Below, piece after piece: positions 25,063 to 34,014 of a stretch of DNA of 64,000 bases. The number at the start of each line of letters is the position of its first letter. Position 1 is the stretch's first letter. The translations under genes and the position numbers were made by a program. The notes beneath the pieces were generated by a model. The model saw only the letters and a program-made list of their open reading frames with translations. It was not told where the DNA came from and made no database searches. Origin of the DNA: Bacteroidia bacterium (GTDB taxonomy: Bacteria > Bacteroidota > Bacteroidia > DATLTG01); assembly GCA_039924845.1 (NCBI GenBank), contig JBDTAC010000088.1:1-64000 (forward strand). The letters are read 5' to 3'.

Positions 25063-26172
25063 TCACTTGGCAATAGGAGCAAGTAATGGCTCGTAAATTG
25101 GATAATCAGTATATCCTTCTTTGTTAGGGGTATAAAATAAATCCATCCGTAAATCTTTTGATACAGGCCAGTCATGTTTATATCTTTCAACTAAATCAGG
25201 GTTACAAATAAACGGGCGACCAAAAGCGATAAGATCAGCTAATCCACTTTCAATATCGGCTTCTGCTCTTTCCTTATCATAATTACCGGATTGTATAATA
25301 GTGTTTTTAAATATCTCTCTAACAGCTTTTTTTATTTCCATCGGCACTGTAGGCGCACCCATTGCTGAATGATCAACAAGATGTATATAGGCTATTCCCA
25401 GTTTATTAAGCTGCTCGGCAAGGTATTTATAAGTTGCATCAATTTCAGGATAGGGTTTCATATCATTTGTCACTCCGAAGGGCGATAGGCGAATTCCAGT
25501 TCTTCCTTCTCCAATTGCTTCGGCAACAGCTGCTACAACTTCAATAACAAACCTGCAACGGTTTTCAATAGTTCCTCCATAAATATCCTTGCGCATATTA
25601 CTTTGTGGCGAAAGGAATTGTTCAAGTAGATAGCCATTGGCGCCGTGTAGTTCTACTCCATCAAAACTCGCCTTCATTGCATTTATAGCGGAATCTACAT
25701 ACTCTGCTTTTGTATGAGTAATATCCTTAATGGTCATTTCTGTTGGAACAGGAAAGTCTTGCAGTTGCTTTGTATCAGTAAACATTTGACCTGCCGCTTT
25801 TATTGCCGATGGTGCAAGTATAGTAGAACCTTTCGGCATATTAAGGACGTGACTTATTCTTCCGGTATGCATAAGTTGAACAAATATCTTTCCTTCCTTT
25901 TTATGCACTGCCAAAGTTGTTTTTTTCCATCCTGCAATTTGCTCTTTACTAAACATGCCTGGTATACGTGCATAGCCGAGCCCGTTAGGCGATGGTGAGG
26001 TGCCTTCAGTTATAATGAGCCCTGCATCTGAACGTTGCTCATAATATTCGGACATTAATTCATTTGGGATATTGCTAATAGCTCTGCTTCTGGTAAGCGG
26101 ACACATTACAATCCTGTTCTTAACCTTTATTTCGCCAACTGTAAATGGCGTAAATAATTTGTATTCTTTCAT
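25063..26172 (-). CDS. Old Yellow Enzyme-family alkene reductase (NemA-like)
   Basis: A 369-residue cytoplasmic FMN enzyme reducing activated alkenes or nitro compounds with NADPH. Typical segments are NRIVMCPLTRSRA, the substrate-binding HGANGYLLEQFLSPQSNMRKDIYGG (His-x-x-Asn pair), GIRLSPFG, and a C-terminal GLADLIAFGRPFICNPDL flavin-phosphate loop. Length is normal. It lies upstream of the CurA-like gene but is separated from it by 483 bp and lacks the TGTAA repeats, so it is regulated differently. Confidence 0.95.
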   Translation of the reverse strand: MKEYKLFTPFTVGEIKVKNRIVMCPLTRSRAISNIPNELMSEYYEQRSDAGLIITEGTSPSPNGLGYARIPGMFSKEQIAGWKKTTLAVHKKEGKIFVQLMHTGRISHVLNMPKGSTILAPSAIKAAGQMFTDTKQLQDFPVPTEMTIKDITHTKAEYVDSAINAMKASFDGVELHGANGYLLEQFLSPQSNMRKDIYGGTIENRCRFVIEVVAAVAEAIGEGRTGIRLSPFGVTNDMKPYPEIDATYKYLAEQLNKLGIAYIHLVDHSAMGAPTVPMEIKKAVREIFKNTIIQSGNYDKERAEADIESGLADLIAFGRPFICNPDLVERYKHDWPVSKDLRMDLFYTPNKEGYTDYPIYEPLLAPIAK

Positions 26173-26313
26173 ATTCCCTTTAATTTAATTAGTTATGACA
26201 ATCGTGTTGCCTCTTGTATTCGCAAGATCTTTGTTGCTAATTGTGATAGCATTCAATAAAACTGTTATACTGAACAATTTTACTTTAAAGCATTTCCTGT
26301 TTTGTATACTTTC

Positions 26314-27237
26314 TTAGACATTATCTGCCTTTGTTTTATCACTTTCTTTATTTATTTTTTCCTGCCCAATTCCCATGGTCAACGCTGTTAATCCTGCCAT
26401 GCTGCCCAGTTGCATCGTATCCACTGCTGAGCTTGGAACAATTACAATAGTTGAATTTTCTTTTAGTCCTTCATAGAGCATATTCATCGCCCGTAAATGG
26501 AGGGCTACCGGATTATTTGCATAGGTTAAAGCTGCCTCCGCAAACTTCTCCGCAACTTGTCTTTCTGAATCGCCTAAGATTACACGTGCTTGTCGTTCAC
26601 GCTCTGCCTGAGCTTGCATAGACATTGCATCTTCCAATGAAGGCGGAATTAAAACATCTTTTATTTCAACAGAATTAACTTTAATACCCCAAGGTTCCGT
26701 GCGATCATCAATAATTTTTTGCAGTACACTGCTAATTTTATCTCTACCTTCAAGCATTTCAGACAGCATCGTTTTTCCAATAACATCACGTAATGCAGTT
26801 TGAGATGCCCAGCTAATCGCGCTAATATAGTTTGCCACTTCAAGAGCCGCTTTTTTGGGATCTAATACTTTCCAAAACAATACAGCATCAACATCTACCG
26901 GCACGGTATCTTTTGTCAGGGTTTTTTCCGCAGTAAATGTAGTGGTGATAACACGTGTATCAATACAATAAGGAATAGTATCAAGGATAGGAATGATAAA
27001 AAATAATCCGGGACCTCTGAGTGATTGAAATTGACCGAGGCGCAACACTACCATTTTTTCCCATGGGTCAGCAATTCGGATGGAGGATGAAATTATCAGT
27101 GCAAGCACAAAAGCGCAAACTGCAATAATATCACATTCTATAGTATTTGAAGCGTTACTATAGGAATAAGACACTAACAAACCAGTGCCAAAAATCACTA
27201 TAAATATGAGTACGGAAAATAAACTTTTAGTTTTCAT
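26314..27237 (-). CDS. Slipin family (stomatin-like, SPFH domain) protein
   Basis: A 307-residue membrane protein with a short N-terminal membrane hairpin (residues 7-55) followed by an SPFH domain: WEKMVVLRLGQFQSLRGPGLFFIIPILDTI, then DAVLFWKVLDPKKAALEVANY and a coiled-coil region (AQAERERQARVILGDSERQVAEKF). Slipins organise membrane microdomains and often partner NfeD proteases, but no nfeD gene is nearby. The gene has a TGTAA-type promoter, with a long leader of about 108 nt. Confidence 0.93.
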   Translation of the reverse strand: MKTKSLFSVLIFIVIFGTGLLVSYSYSNASNTIECDIIAVCAFVLALIISSSIRIADPWEKMVVLRLGQFQSLRGPGLFFIIPILDTIPYCIDTRVITTTFTAEKTLTKDTVPVDVDAVLFWKVLDPKKAALEVANYISAISWASQTALRDVIGKTMLSEMLEGRDKISSVLQKIIDDRTEPWGIKVNSVEIKDVLIPPSLEDAMSMQAQAERERQARVILGDSERQVAEKFAEAALTYANNPVALHLRAMNMLYEGLKENSTIVIVPSSAVDTMQLGSMAGLTALTMGIGQEKINKESDKTKADNV

Positions 27238-27344
27238 TGTTAGCTTTATTTTTGATTAAGTTATTTGATATAAATTATATTTCGACTTTATTTATCCCAA
27301 TCATTTGGACTGTTCTTTATGCTACAGGGATTCTTTACACACTA

Positions 27345-27410
27345 CAAATTTGCCCGTATCTCTTTTAAAAAACATTACATTTTTCTTAAAATAAGTTACA
27401 TTGTTTACAG
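27345..27410 (-). promoter_or_regulatory. TGTAA-type promoter of the slipin gene
   Basis: Plus-strand view: CAAATTTG at 27345-27352, TTACA at 27375-27379, TTACATTGTTTACAG at 27396-27410. Spacings are 30 and 21 bp. Confidence 0.65.
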
Positions 27411-27475
27411 ATTTGTTTTTGAAGGAATAACTGATTTTTCTCCTCATTCGTCTAAAAGGCGAAAAATAAAAAAAC

Positions 27476-27512
27476 TAAACGCTTGTTTAAATTAAACGTT
27501 TGTTTAGTTTTG
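27476..27512 (+). promoter_or_regulatory. TetR promoter with two tandem operators
   Basis: TAAACGCTTGTTTA at 27476-27489 and TAAACGTTTGTTTA at 27493-27506 are direct repeats 17 bp apart. The -7 box TAGTTTTG (27505-27512) overlaps the second repeat. The start ATG at 27521 follows only 8 nt after the box, so the transcript should be leaderless or nearly so. Autorepression is likely. Confidence 0.7.
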
Positions 27513-27520
27513 CGCCCGCT

Positions 27521-28153
27521 ATGAAAGAAGTGCCCCTCAAAAAAGAAGCATTGTTAGAAGTTGCCGAAGTTCTTTTCGCCGAAAAAGGCTTCGAAGGAAC
27601 TTCCGTGCGCGACATTGCTCTAAAGGCAAACGTAAACGTAGCGATGATTTCTTATTATTTCGGCTCAAAGGAAAAAATGTTGGAAGCCTTGATTGAATAT
27701 AGAAGTGTGGAGGGATTCAAAAAATTAGAAGAATTAAATGCCAACCAACAATTGGATCCAAAAAGCAAGATAGAGCGTGTGGTGGATTTATATGTAGATA
27801 AAATTTTATCCAATCAGCCTATCCATAATATTATGTCGCGCCAACTTTCTTTATTAAAAGATGGAAATGTTCGAGATAAAATAATTGCTTTTAAAATGAA
27901 AAATGTGGAGGAAATCCGAAAAATTATTTTAGACGGACAAAAGAAAAAAGTATTTCGAAACATAGATGTGGAAATGACGATTAGCACACTTGTTGGAGCT
28001 ATTTCGCAAATTACAATGTCCAAGCCCTTTTATTGTAGCCTTGCTAACATTGATTTTTCGGATGATGCGAGCTACACTAAAAAAATAAAACCACGATTAA
28101 AAAAACATTTAAAATCTATTCTGTTAGCGCATTTAGATATAAAAAGCAAGTAA
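27521..28153 (+). CDS. TetR/AcrR-family repressor
   Basis: A 210-residue regulator. I chose the ATG at 27521 because the upstream in-frame codons lie inside the promoter. Residues 10-55 form the HTH (GFEGTSVRDIALKANVNVAMISYYFGSKEKMLEALI). The remaining helices form a ligand-binding domain. It is the first gene of an efflux operon (tetR-tolC-emrA-emrB), all within 2-40 bp of each other, and very probably represses it in the absence of a drug-like ligand. Confidence 0.93.
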   Translation: MKEVPLKKEALLEVAEVLFAEKGFEGTSVRDIALKANVNVAMISYYFGSKEKMLEALIEYRSVEGFKKLEELNANQQLDPKSKIERVVDLYVDKILSNQPIHNIMSRQLSLLKDGNVRDKIIAFKMKNVEEIRKIILDGQKKKVFRNIDVEMTISTLVGAISQITMSKPFYCSLANIDFSDDASYTKKIKPRLKKHLKSILLAHLDIKSK

Positions 28154-28154
28154 A

Positions 28155-29510
28155 ATGAACTCGATAAAATCAATTTTTAAAGTACGTATGAAAAATTATT
28201 TTTTGGCAGTACTCGGAATTTTGTTTAGCAGCGCCTTGTTCGCACAACAAACGCAACAAATTTCGTTAAACGATGCCATTCAATTAGGACTAAAAAATAG
28301 TCATCAACTAAAATTGGTGCAAGCAAAAATAGCTGCTGCCGTTGCCACAGCCGCAGAAGACAAAGATTATACCTTGCCTTCTGCAAAAGCGAATGCCGGA
28401 TATTCGCGTTATGATGTGGTTTCGCCTTTCGAATTAATTTTTGGCGGAAATCCTCATCCTTTGTTTACACTGGAACCGAGCATTTTTAACGCTTACATGG
28501 GATCTGTGTCTGTAAACGAAGGACTATTTGAAGGATTCAAATTAAAATATTTGCGTCAATCTGCGGATTACTTGCAACAGGCTGCAAAAATGGATGCAGA
28601 CAAAGATAAAAACGATTTTATTTTCAGCATCGTGGAAGCCTATTACAACATCTACAAAATGGAAGCCTCCAAAAAAGTAATTTCTCAAAGCCTTGATCAA
28701 ACTGCGCAACAGGTAAAAGAAGTACAAGATTTTTTGAATCAAGGATTGGCAACCAGCAACGACTTATTGAAAGTAGAATTGCAACAATCCAATATCCAAC
28801 TTTCGGAAATGGACGTTGACAATACGCTCAAAATTATTCGTTACAATTTTAATTTAATGATTGGATTGCCCGATAGCACTAATATTTCCATTGATACCAC
28901 TATTGCTGTATCTGCAAAAACAATTTCGCCCTTTGCCAATTATTTGCAAAATGCGATGGACGGAAGAAGCGAATTAAAGTCCTCTGATTTGCAACTGAAA
29001 GCGGCACAAGCCAATATCGGAATGATTAAAAGTGTGTATTATCCTTCGGTAGGACTTGGTTTGGGTTATAATTACATCAACCCAACCAGCGATTTTATTC
29101 CAGCAACCGATCAATTTATTTCGGCTTGGAACGTAGGAATTAATGTGTCTTACAACATTGCTTCGCTGTACACAACAAAAAATAAATTGGAGGTTGCAAA
29201 AGCACAATTGGCGGAAATACAAGAAGGACAAGATCAAATTTCGGACGGAATAAAAATGGAAGTAAACACTGGTTTTGTGGAGTATCAACAAACACAAGAA
29301 AAAATAACGGTGTTGCAAAAATCGGTGGAACAAGCTACCGAAAATGATCGCATTGTAAAATCGAAATTTGATAATCACGTGGCTTTATTGTCGGATTTAT
29401 TGGATGCCGATGTTGCATTGTATCAAACAAAAATAGCACTCGCAACGGCACAAGCCGATGCAGAAATCGCTTACAACAAACTTTTAAAATCAATAGGGAG
29501 TATTAAGTAA
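28155..29510 (+). CDS. tolC: TolC-family outer-membrane efflux channel
   Basis: A 451-residue outer-membrane protein. Signal peptide residues 12-30 (Met12 is an alternative start) ending LFAQ. Two internally similar OEP halves follow, each with a long helix pair (about 35-235 and 250-440), including LKLVQAKIAAAVATA and ISLNDAIQLGLKNS. It forms the exit duct for the EmrAB pump encoded next. The gene starts 1 nt after the TetR stop and contains a KNYF-encoding palindrome copy near its 5' end (28192). Confidence 0.93.
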   Translation: MNSIKSIFKVRMKNYFLAVLGILFSSALFAQQTQQISLNDAIQLGLKNSHQLKLVQAKIAAAVATAAEDKDYTLPSAKANAGYSRYDVVSPFELIFGGNPHPLFTLEPSIFNAYMGSVSVNEGLFEGFKLKYLRQSADYLQQAAKMDADKDKNDFIFSIVEAYYNIYKMEASKKVISQSLDQTAQQVKEVQDFLNQGLATSNDLLKVELQQSNIQLSEMDVDNTLKIIRYNFNLMIGLPDSTNISIDTTIAVSAKTISPFANYLQNAMDGRSELKSSDLQLKAAQANIGMIKSVYYPSVGLGLGYNYINPTSDFIPATDQFISAWNVGINVSYNIASLYTTKNKLEVAKAQLAEIQEGQDQISDGIKMEVNTGFVEYQQTQEKITVLQKSVEQATENDRIVKSKFDNHVALLSDLLDADVALYQTKIALATAQADAEIAYNKLLKSIGSIK

Positions 29511-29527
29511 TCAATAAAAAAACAAAA

Positions 29528-30574
29528 ATGGAAGCAACAGCAAAGAAGAAAGTTTCACCTAAAAAAATGATGCCAATAATATTGGGATTGGTATTGCTAA
29601 CAGCCCTTATTTTTGGGGTGAAAGAATATTTATATCTTCAAAAACACATTGATACAGACGATGCGCAAATTGATGGCGATTTGGTTCCTGTGATATCTCG
29701 CGCCGGCGGATACGTTGAAAAAATAAATTTTCAAGAGAATGAAAAAGTAACAAAAGGACAAGAACTTGTTACTTTAGATAATCGTGATTATTTGATGCGA
29801 GTGGAAGAAGCGAATGCTTCATTGACGGCTGCTAAAACAAATGTAAATGTTTCGAAAGCTTCGGTAGAATCGGCTCAAGCAAATATTCCTACCGTTTCGG
29901 ATAACATCGCTGCCGCGAAAGTTCGTGTGTGGAAAGCCACGCAAGATTTTAATCGTTATCAAAATTTATTAAACGATCATTCCATTACACAAGCGCAATT
30001 TGATGCCGTAAAAGCAGACAAGGAAGCAGCAGAAGCACAATTGGCAGCTACTGAAAGTCAATCGTCTGTCATCAACAAACAAGTACAAGCGGTGCAACAA
30101 CAAGTGGATGCTACTTCTACCAACATTGCGGTACAACAAGCAAATGTGGATTACGCAAATCTTCAATTATCGTATTGCGATATTACGGCTCCTGCAAGCG
30201 GAATTGCTTCGAAAAAAAATGTGCAAGTGGGACAATTGGTTCAACCCGGACAAATGCTTTTTGCCATTGTGAGCGACAGCGATATTTATGTTACCGCCAA
30301 TTTTAAGGAAACCCAAATGGACAAATTAAAGGTGGGTGAAAAAGTGGATATCAAGGTGGATGCGTATCCTGATATGCAATTAGAAGGCGAAGTATTTAAT
30401 TTTTCTCCAGCAACAGGCGCCAAATTTTCATTGCTTCCGCCGGACAATGCTACTGGAAATTTCGTGAAAGTAGTACAACGTATTCCTGTTAAAATAAAAA
30501 TTAATGCCGACAAAGCTAAAATGGCATTGTTGCGTCCTGGGATGAGCGTAAATATTTCGGTTAATGCCGAATAA
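29528..30574 (+). CDS. emrA: HlyD/EmrA-family membrane fusion protein
   Basis: A 348-residue periplasmic adaptor anchored by one N-terminal membrane helix (residues 13-33). A biotinyl-lipoyl segment (HIDTDDAQIDGDLVPVISRAGGYVEKINFQENEKVTKGQ), a long coiled-coil hairpin (about 95-205) and an EmrA-type beta-barrel (ASGIASKKNVQVGQLVQPGQ; KLKVGEKVDIKVDAYPD) follow. It couples EmrB to TolC. Spacing to its neighbours (17 and 34 bp) confirms the operon. Confidence 0.95.
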   Translation: MEATAKKKVSPKKMMPIILGLVLLTALIFGVKEYLYLQKHIDTDDAQIDGDLVPVISRAGGYVEKINFQENEKVTKGQELVTLDNRDYLMRVEEANASLTAAKTNVNVSKASVESAQANIPTVSDNIAAAKVRVWKATQDFNRYQNLLNDHSITQAQFDAVKADKEAAEAQLAATESQSSVINKQVQAVQQQVDATSTNIAVQQANVDYANLQLSYCDITAPASGIASKKNVQVGQLVQPGQMLFAIVSDSDIYVTANFKETQMDKLKVGEKVDIKVDAYPDMQLEGEVFNFSPATGAKFSLLPPDNATGNFVKVVQRIPVKIKINADKAKMALLRPGMSVNISVNAE

Positions 30575-30608
30575 CTGAATACGGAGGATTTAAAAAAAGC
30601 TTTTTAAA

Positions 30609-32156
30609 ATGCCAGAAGTTGGAATACGGAAATGGATTGTAACCGTTACGGTTATTACCGCTGCGCTGCTCGAGCTGATTGACACTACAATTGTCAATGT
30701 TTCGCTTCCGCAGATTATGGGGAATTTGGGCGCAACGTTAGAAGAAGTAAGTTGGGTAGTAACGGCTTATGTTGTTGCCAACGTAATTGTGTTGCCGATG
30801 TCCGGCTGGCTCGGAAATACGTTCGGTCGGAAAAATTATTTTTTGACTTCCATCATTGCTTTTGTTATCGCTTCCTTTTTTTCCGGACACGCGGAAACGT
30901 TAAATCAACTAATTTTTTTTAGAATTTGTCAAGGTTTAGCTGGTGGCGGACTTTTATCTACTGCACAAGCGATTTTGTTGGAAGCTTGGCCTCCCGAAGA
31001 AATTGGAATGGCAACCGCCTTATTTGGATTGGGAGCGGTTTTCGGTCCAACTGTTGGTCCTACTATTGGAGGATATATTACAGATCATTTTTCTTGGCCT
31101 TGGATTTTTTATGTAAACATTCCAGTTGGTGCCGTAGCTGCTTTTTGCGTGGTTACTTTTATTCGAGATACCGAATCGAGAGCGCCCAAAACGAAAATCG
31201 ATTGGTGGGGAATTTTATGTTTGGCTGTTGCCATTGGTAGCTTGCAAGTAGTGTTGGAGCGCGGGGAGCAAGACGATTGGTTTTCCGCAGCTTATATTGT
31301 TGTGCTTTCAGTTGCTGCAATTGTGTTTGGTTTGTTTTTTATCTGGCGCGAATTAAGCATCGAATATCCCGTCGTTAATTTTAAGATTCTGAAACATCGA
31401 AGTTTTAGTATTGGCATGGCAACTTCTTTTGTGTTGGGTTTCGCGATGTACGGATCTGTTTTTGTGTTCCCTATTTTCTGTCAAAATTTATTGGGATTTT
31501 CTGCACAACAAACGGGAGAATTACTATTTCCGGGAGGAGTTGCAACTATTTGTATGATGCCATTTGTAGGTATAATGCTAAAAAGAGGTGTCCCTGCGCA
31601 AATTCTTTCCACTTTCGGGATGGCATTGTTTTTTTGGTTTTCTTATTTGATGGGAAGTTCTACTGTCGAATCTGGACCTACTGATTTTTTCTGGCCTCTT
31701 ATTGTTCGCGGACTTGGAATGGCTGTTTTGTTTGTGCCACTCACCGTTTTAGCAGTTCAAGATTTACGCGGAAAAGAAATCGGACAAGGAACAGGCTTAA
31801 ACAATATGGCGCGGCAATTAGGCGGCTCCTTCGGAATTGCACTGATAACAACCTTTTTAACTAATCGTATGGCATTGCATCGCGACCGTTTAATAGAAAA
31901 TATCAATCCTTACAACAACGCATATATACAACGTTACAGTATGATTCAACATGGATTTATAGCGAAAGGTTATTCCACATTAACTGCGCAAAAAATGACA
32001 AGCGGAGCCATTGAAGGAACGGTAATGAAACAAACAATGCTACTTTCGTACAACGATGTGTATTTATTTGTAGGTGTTTTTATGTTGTGTTGCATTCCGT
32101 TACTCTATTTGCAAAAATTTAAACGACCAGCACCGCTTCCCTTAGATGTGCATTAA
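30609..32156 (+). CDS. emrB: DHA2-family multidrug efflux MFS transporter (EmrB-like)
   Basis: A 515-residue inner-membrane protein with about 14 hydrophobic helices. The DHA2 signature ELIDTTIVNVSLPQIMGNLG lies in helix 1, followed by SWVVTAYVVANVIVLPMSGWL and GRKNYF (motif A). A conserved GPTVGPTIGGYI lies in helix 5. It exports hydrophobic compounds by proton antiport. One palindrome copy (30833) encodes KNYF in the motif A loop. Last gene of the operon. Confidence 0.95.
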   Translation: MPEVGIRKWIVTVTVITAALLELIDTTIVNVSLPQIMGNLGATLEEVSWVVTAYVVANVIVLPMSGWLGNTFGRKNYFLTSIIAFVIASFFSGHAETLNQLIFFRICQGLAGGGLLSTAQAILLEAWPPEEIGMATALFGLGAVFGPTVGPTIGGYITDHFSWPWIFYVNIPVGAVAAFCVVTFIRDTESRAPKTKIDWWGILCLAVAIGSLQVVLERGEQDDWFSAAYIVVLSVAAIVFGLFFIWRELSIEYPVVNFKILKHRSFSIGMATSFVLGFAMYGSVFVFPIFCQNLLGFSAQQTGELLFPGGVATICMMPFVGIMLKRGVPAQILSTFGMALFFWFSYLMGSSTVESGPTDFFWPLIVRGLGMAVLFVPLTVLAVQDLRGKEIGQGTGLNNMARQLGGSFGIALITTFLTNRMALHRDRLIENINPYNNAYIQRYSMIQHGFIAKGYSTLTAQKMTSGAIEGTVMKQTMLLSYNDVYLFVGVFMLCCIPLLYLQKFKRPAPLPLDVH

Positions 32157-32218
32157 AAAAATCTTTTTTCGAGCACTAAATTTTTCATCTTCAAAAAAAT
32201 AATTTTTCAAACGATAAA

Positions 32219-32728
32219 ATGTCCGCAGCAATTTCAGTAACAACAGCAAGGCTTTTAATAGAGCCCTTATCGCTCAACGACACAAAATTTATGTTGGAAT
32301 TAGTGAATACCGATGGATGGATTCGGTTTATCGGAAACCGAAATATATTTTCGGAAGAGGCTGCAAATGCGTATATCCAACGAATAATAGACAATGAAAC
32401 AATTACGTATTGGACGGTGAAATTGAAAACTAAAAAAACAAAAATCGGAATCATTACTTTTATCAAACGGAATTATTTAGAACATCCTGATATTGGTTTT
32501 GCCTTTTTACCAAATTTTTGCAACAATGGCTATGCTTACGAAGCTACTGATGCAATTCTAAACAATCTGATTTCCACACATAATTTATCGCATATTTTGG
32601 CAACAACAATTCCCGAAAATAGTTCTTCCATTAAATTGCTGAAAAAATTAAATTTTCGGTTCGAAAAAGAAATGCAAGCAAACGAAACATTATTGCATGT
32701 GTATGGAATTTCGGGGGACAAAAATTGA
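32219..32728 (+). CDS. GNAT-family N-acetyltransferase
   Basis: A 169-residue RimJ/RimL-type acetyltransferase. It starts with TTARLLIEPLSLNDTKFMLEL (a family pattern) and the acetyl-CoA site is represented by IGFAFLPNFCNNGYAYEAT, with a C-terminal LKKLNFRFEKEM. The substrate is unknown. It stands alone, 62 bp after emrB, behind a palindrome copy (32194), and ends in a strong terminator. Co-transcription with the pump is possible. Confidence 0.9.
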   Translation: MSAAISVTTARLLIEPLSLNDTKFMLELVNTDGWIRFIGNRNIFSEEAANAYIQRIIDNETITYWTVKLKTKKTKIGIITFIKRNYLEHPDIGFAFLPNFCNNGYAYEATDAILNNLISTHNLSHILATTIPENSSSIKLLKKLNFRFEKEMQANETLLHVYGISGDKN

Positions 32729-32759
32729 TATTCAAAAAATTATTTTTTTGAATATCAAT
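32724..32759 (+). terminator. Terminator after the acetyltransferase gene
   Basis: Arms ATTGATATTCAAAAAA and mirror form a 16-bp stem closing a TTAT-like centre; TTTTTAT follows. It contains an iterated palindrome core. Confidence 0.8.
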
Positions 32760-32764
32760 TTTTA

Positions 32765-32940
32765 TGACATCTGGTTTCGAATAAAATTTTAGTGAAATGA
32801 AGTCGTGATGAGATGGGAAGTTCCGAGCGTGCGGGGAAATCACCCAACGAATAGAATCAGGAAGATAAAATGAAAAAACAAAGCCTTAAATTTTTCTTTG
32901 CTTCTTTCATTTGTTTTCAAGACAAAAGAAAGAAGAACAT
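32765..32940 (+). repeat. 180-bp dispersed intergenic repeat, copy 1
   Basis: It matches 42078-42260 in order: CGAATAAAATTTTAGT, TGATGAGAT, GGGAAGTTCCGA, CCCAACGAATAG, then a Bacteroidota-type block ending in a CTTCTTTC/GAAAGAAG hairpin. The middle is more diverged. It is not coding. Confidence 0.75.
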
Positions 32941-33028
32941 AGATAAAGAGGTTCGAAAAAATTATTTTTTCAACCTTGGTTTTCTGTACACAAAAGAACA
33001 AAGAAATTATTTGGTACAAATTGGGGTG

Positions 33029-33490
33029 TTACTGACACCACCCACTTTTAAATAAAAAGAATATCCCAGCAAAATATAATATAGCAACCGCAATTGCAAT
33101 TCCTTTTATATTTGATTTGATAAACATTTGTTCTAATTCTTTTTGTTCATTTGTATATTCTGTATTATCGGGTTTTAATAAAAGCACAAGTCCAATTGTG
33201 AAAGCAAAAGGAATTAATAAACAAATAGTAAAAATAAAATAAAGCGAAAAAAAATCAGTTGAAAATAAAGATTTAGCCACAGCTATAGATAGGCAAAAGA
33301 ATCCTAAAAAAGCCCCTACAACTGAACGATTAATAGTATCACTTATAAGTATGTTATTGAATGAATTGGTCGGATAATAATATTGCATAAATGTATTTTT
33401 CCAATAACTCTTCATCGTCCAACGAACATTAAATATAGAGACTATAGTCATTATAAATCCAGCAGTCCAAAAATTTAGGAAGTTGTGCAT
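33029..33490 (-). CDS. Small membrane protein of unknown function
   Basis: A 153-residue protein with four predicted membrane segments (near residues 5-25, 55-78, 85-105 and 128-148) and a polar stretch between the last two. I chose the ATG at 33490 over an in-frame TTG at 33508. I do not recognise the family. It stands alone between the 180-bp repeat and the acpP promoter region; the nearby 33545-33610 holds two iterated palindromes. Confidence 0.5.
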   Translation of the reverse strand: MHNFLNFWTAGFIMTIVSIFNVRWTMKSYWKNTFMQYYYPTNSFNNILISDTINRSVVGAFLGFFCLSIAVAKSLFSTDFFSLYFIFTICLLIPFAFTIGLVLLLKPDNTEYTNEQKELEQMFIKSNIKGIAIAVAILYFAGIFFLFKSGWCQ

Positions 33491-33687
33491 ATTAAATCTT
33501 TTTCTCAAAAATAATAAAAATAGAATCCTTTCTAAAAAACCTGTTTGAAAAATTATTTTTTTGAGACCATTTTTTTCGAAAAAAAGTGCTTCGAAAAATT
33601 ATTTTTTGAACGATCTTTTTTATTGATTCAATAGATCCTATTAAAATATCGCCGAAAAGGCTGAAAAAACGTCCGAAAAAATTTTTT

Positions 33688-33717
33688 TTTGAAATTCGAG
33701 CTATAAATTTATCTTTG
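33688..33717 (+). promoter_or_regulatory. Promoter of acpP-fabF-rnc
   Basis: TTTG at 33688-33691 and TATCTTTG at 33710-33717 match the Bacteroidota -33/-7 pattern with an 18-nt spacer, 33 nt before the acpP ATG. An AAAGGA lies 8 nt before the start. Confidence 0.65.
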
Positions 33718-33749
33718 CACCGAAATTTTAACCATTAAAAGGAAAAAAA

Positions 33750-33989
33750 ATGTCAGATATCACAACAAAAGTAAAAGCGATCATCGTTGATAAATTAGGA
33801 GTTGACGAAAAAGAAGTTACGCCACAAGCCAGCTTTACCAATGATTTGGGCGCAGATTCACTTGACACAGTTGAGTTGATTATGGAATTTGAAAAAGAAT
33901 TTAACATCGCTATTCCGGATGATCAAGCGGAGAAAATAGGCACCGTTGGTGAAGCTATTTCTTACATCGAAGCAAACGTAAAGTCGTAA
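33750..33989 (+). CDS. acpP: Acyl carrier protein
   Basis: A 79-residue acidic protein with the phosphopantetheine attachment Ser in [10 protein letters not shown] (DSL motif, Ser37). It carries growing acyl chains in fatty acid synthesis. The length and helical pattern are normal. It is the first gene of acpP-fabF-rnc, the order common in Bacteroidota; fabF follows after 25 bp. Confidence 0.98.
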   Translation: MSDITTKVKAIIVDKLGVDEKEVTPQASFTNDLGADSLDTVELIMEFEKEFNIAIPDDQAEKIGTVGEAISYIEANVKS

Positions 33990-34014
33990 AAAATAAGTTA
34001 ATCTTACTGAACAC

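Noticed and set aside
26173-26313. TGTAA-type promoter for the Old Yellow Enzyme gene
   Set aside because: Partial matches exist, but none has the 30/21 spacing.
32870-33055. 61-codon plus-strand frame in the dispersed repeat
   Set aside because: It is inside a non-coding repeat and the second copy does not keep the frame.
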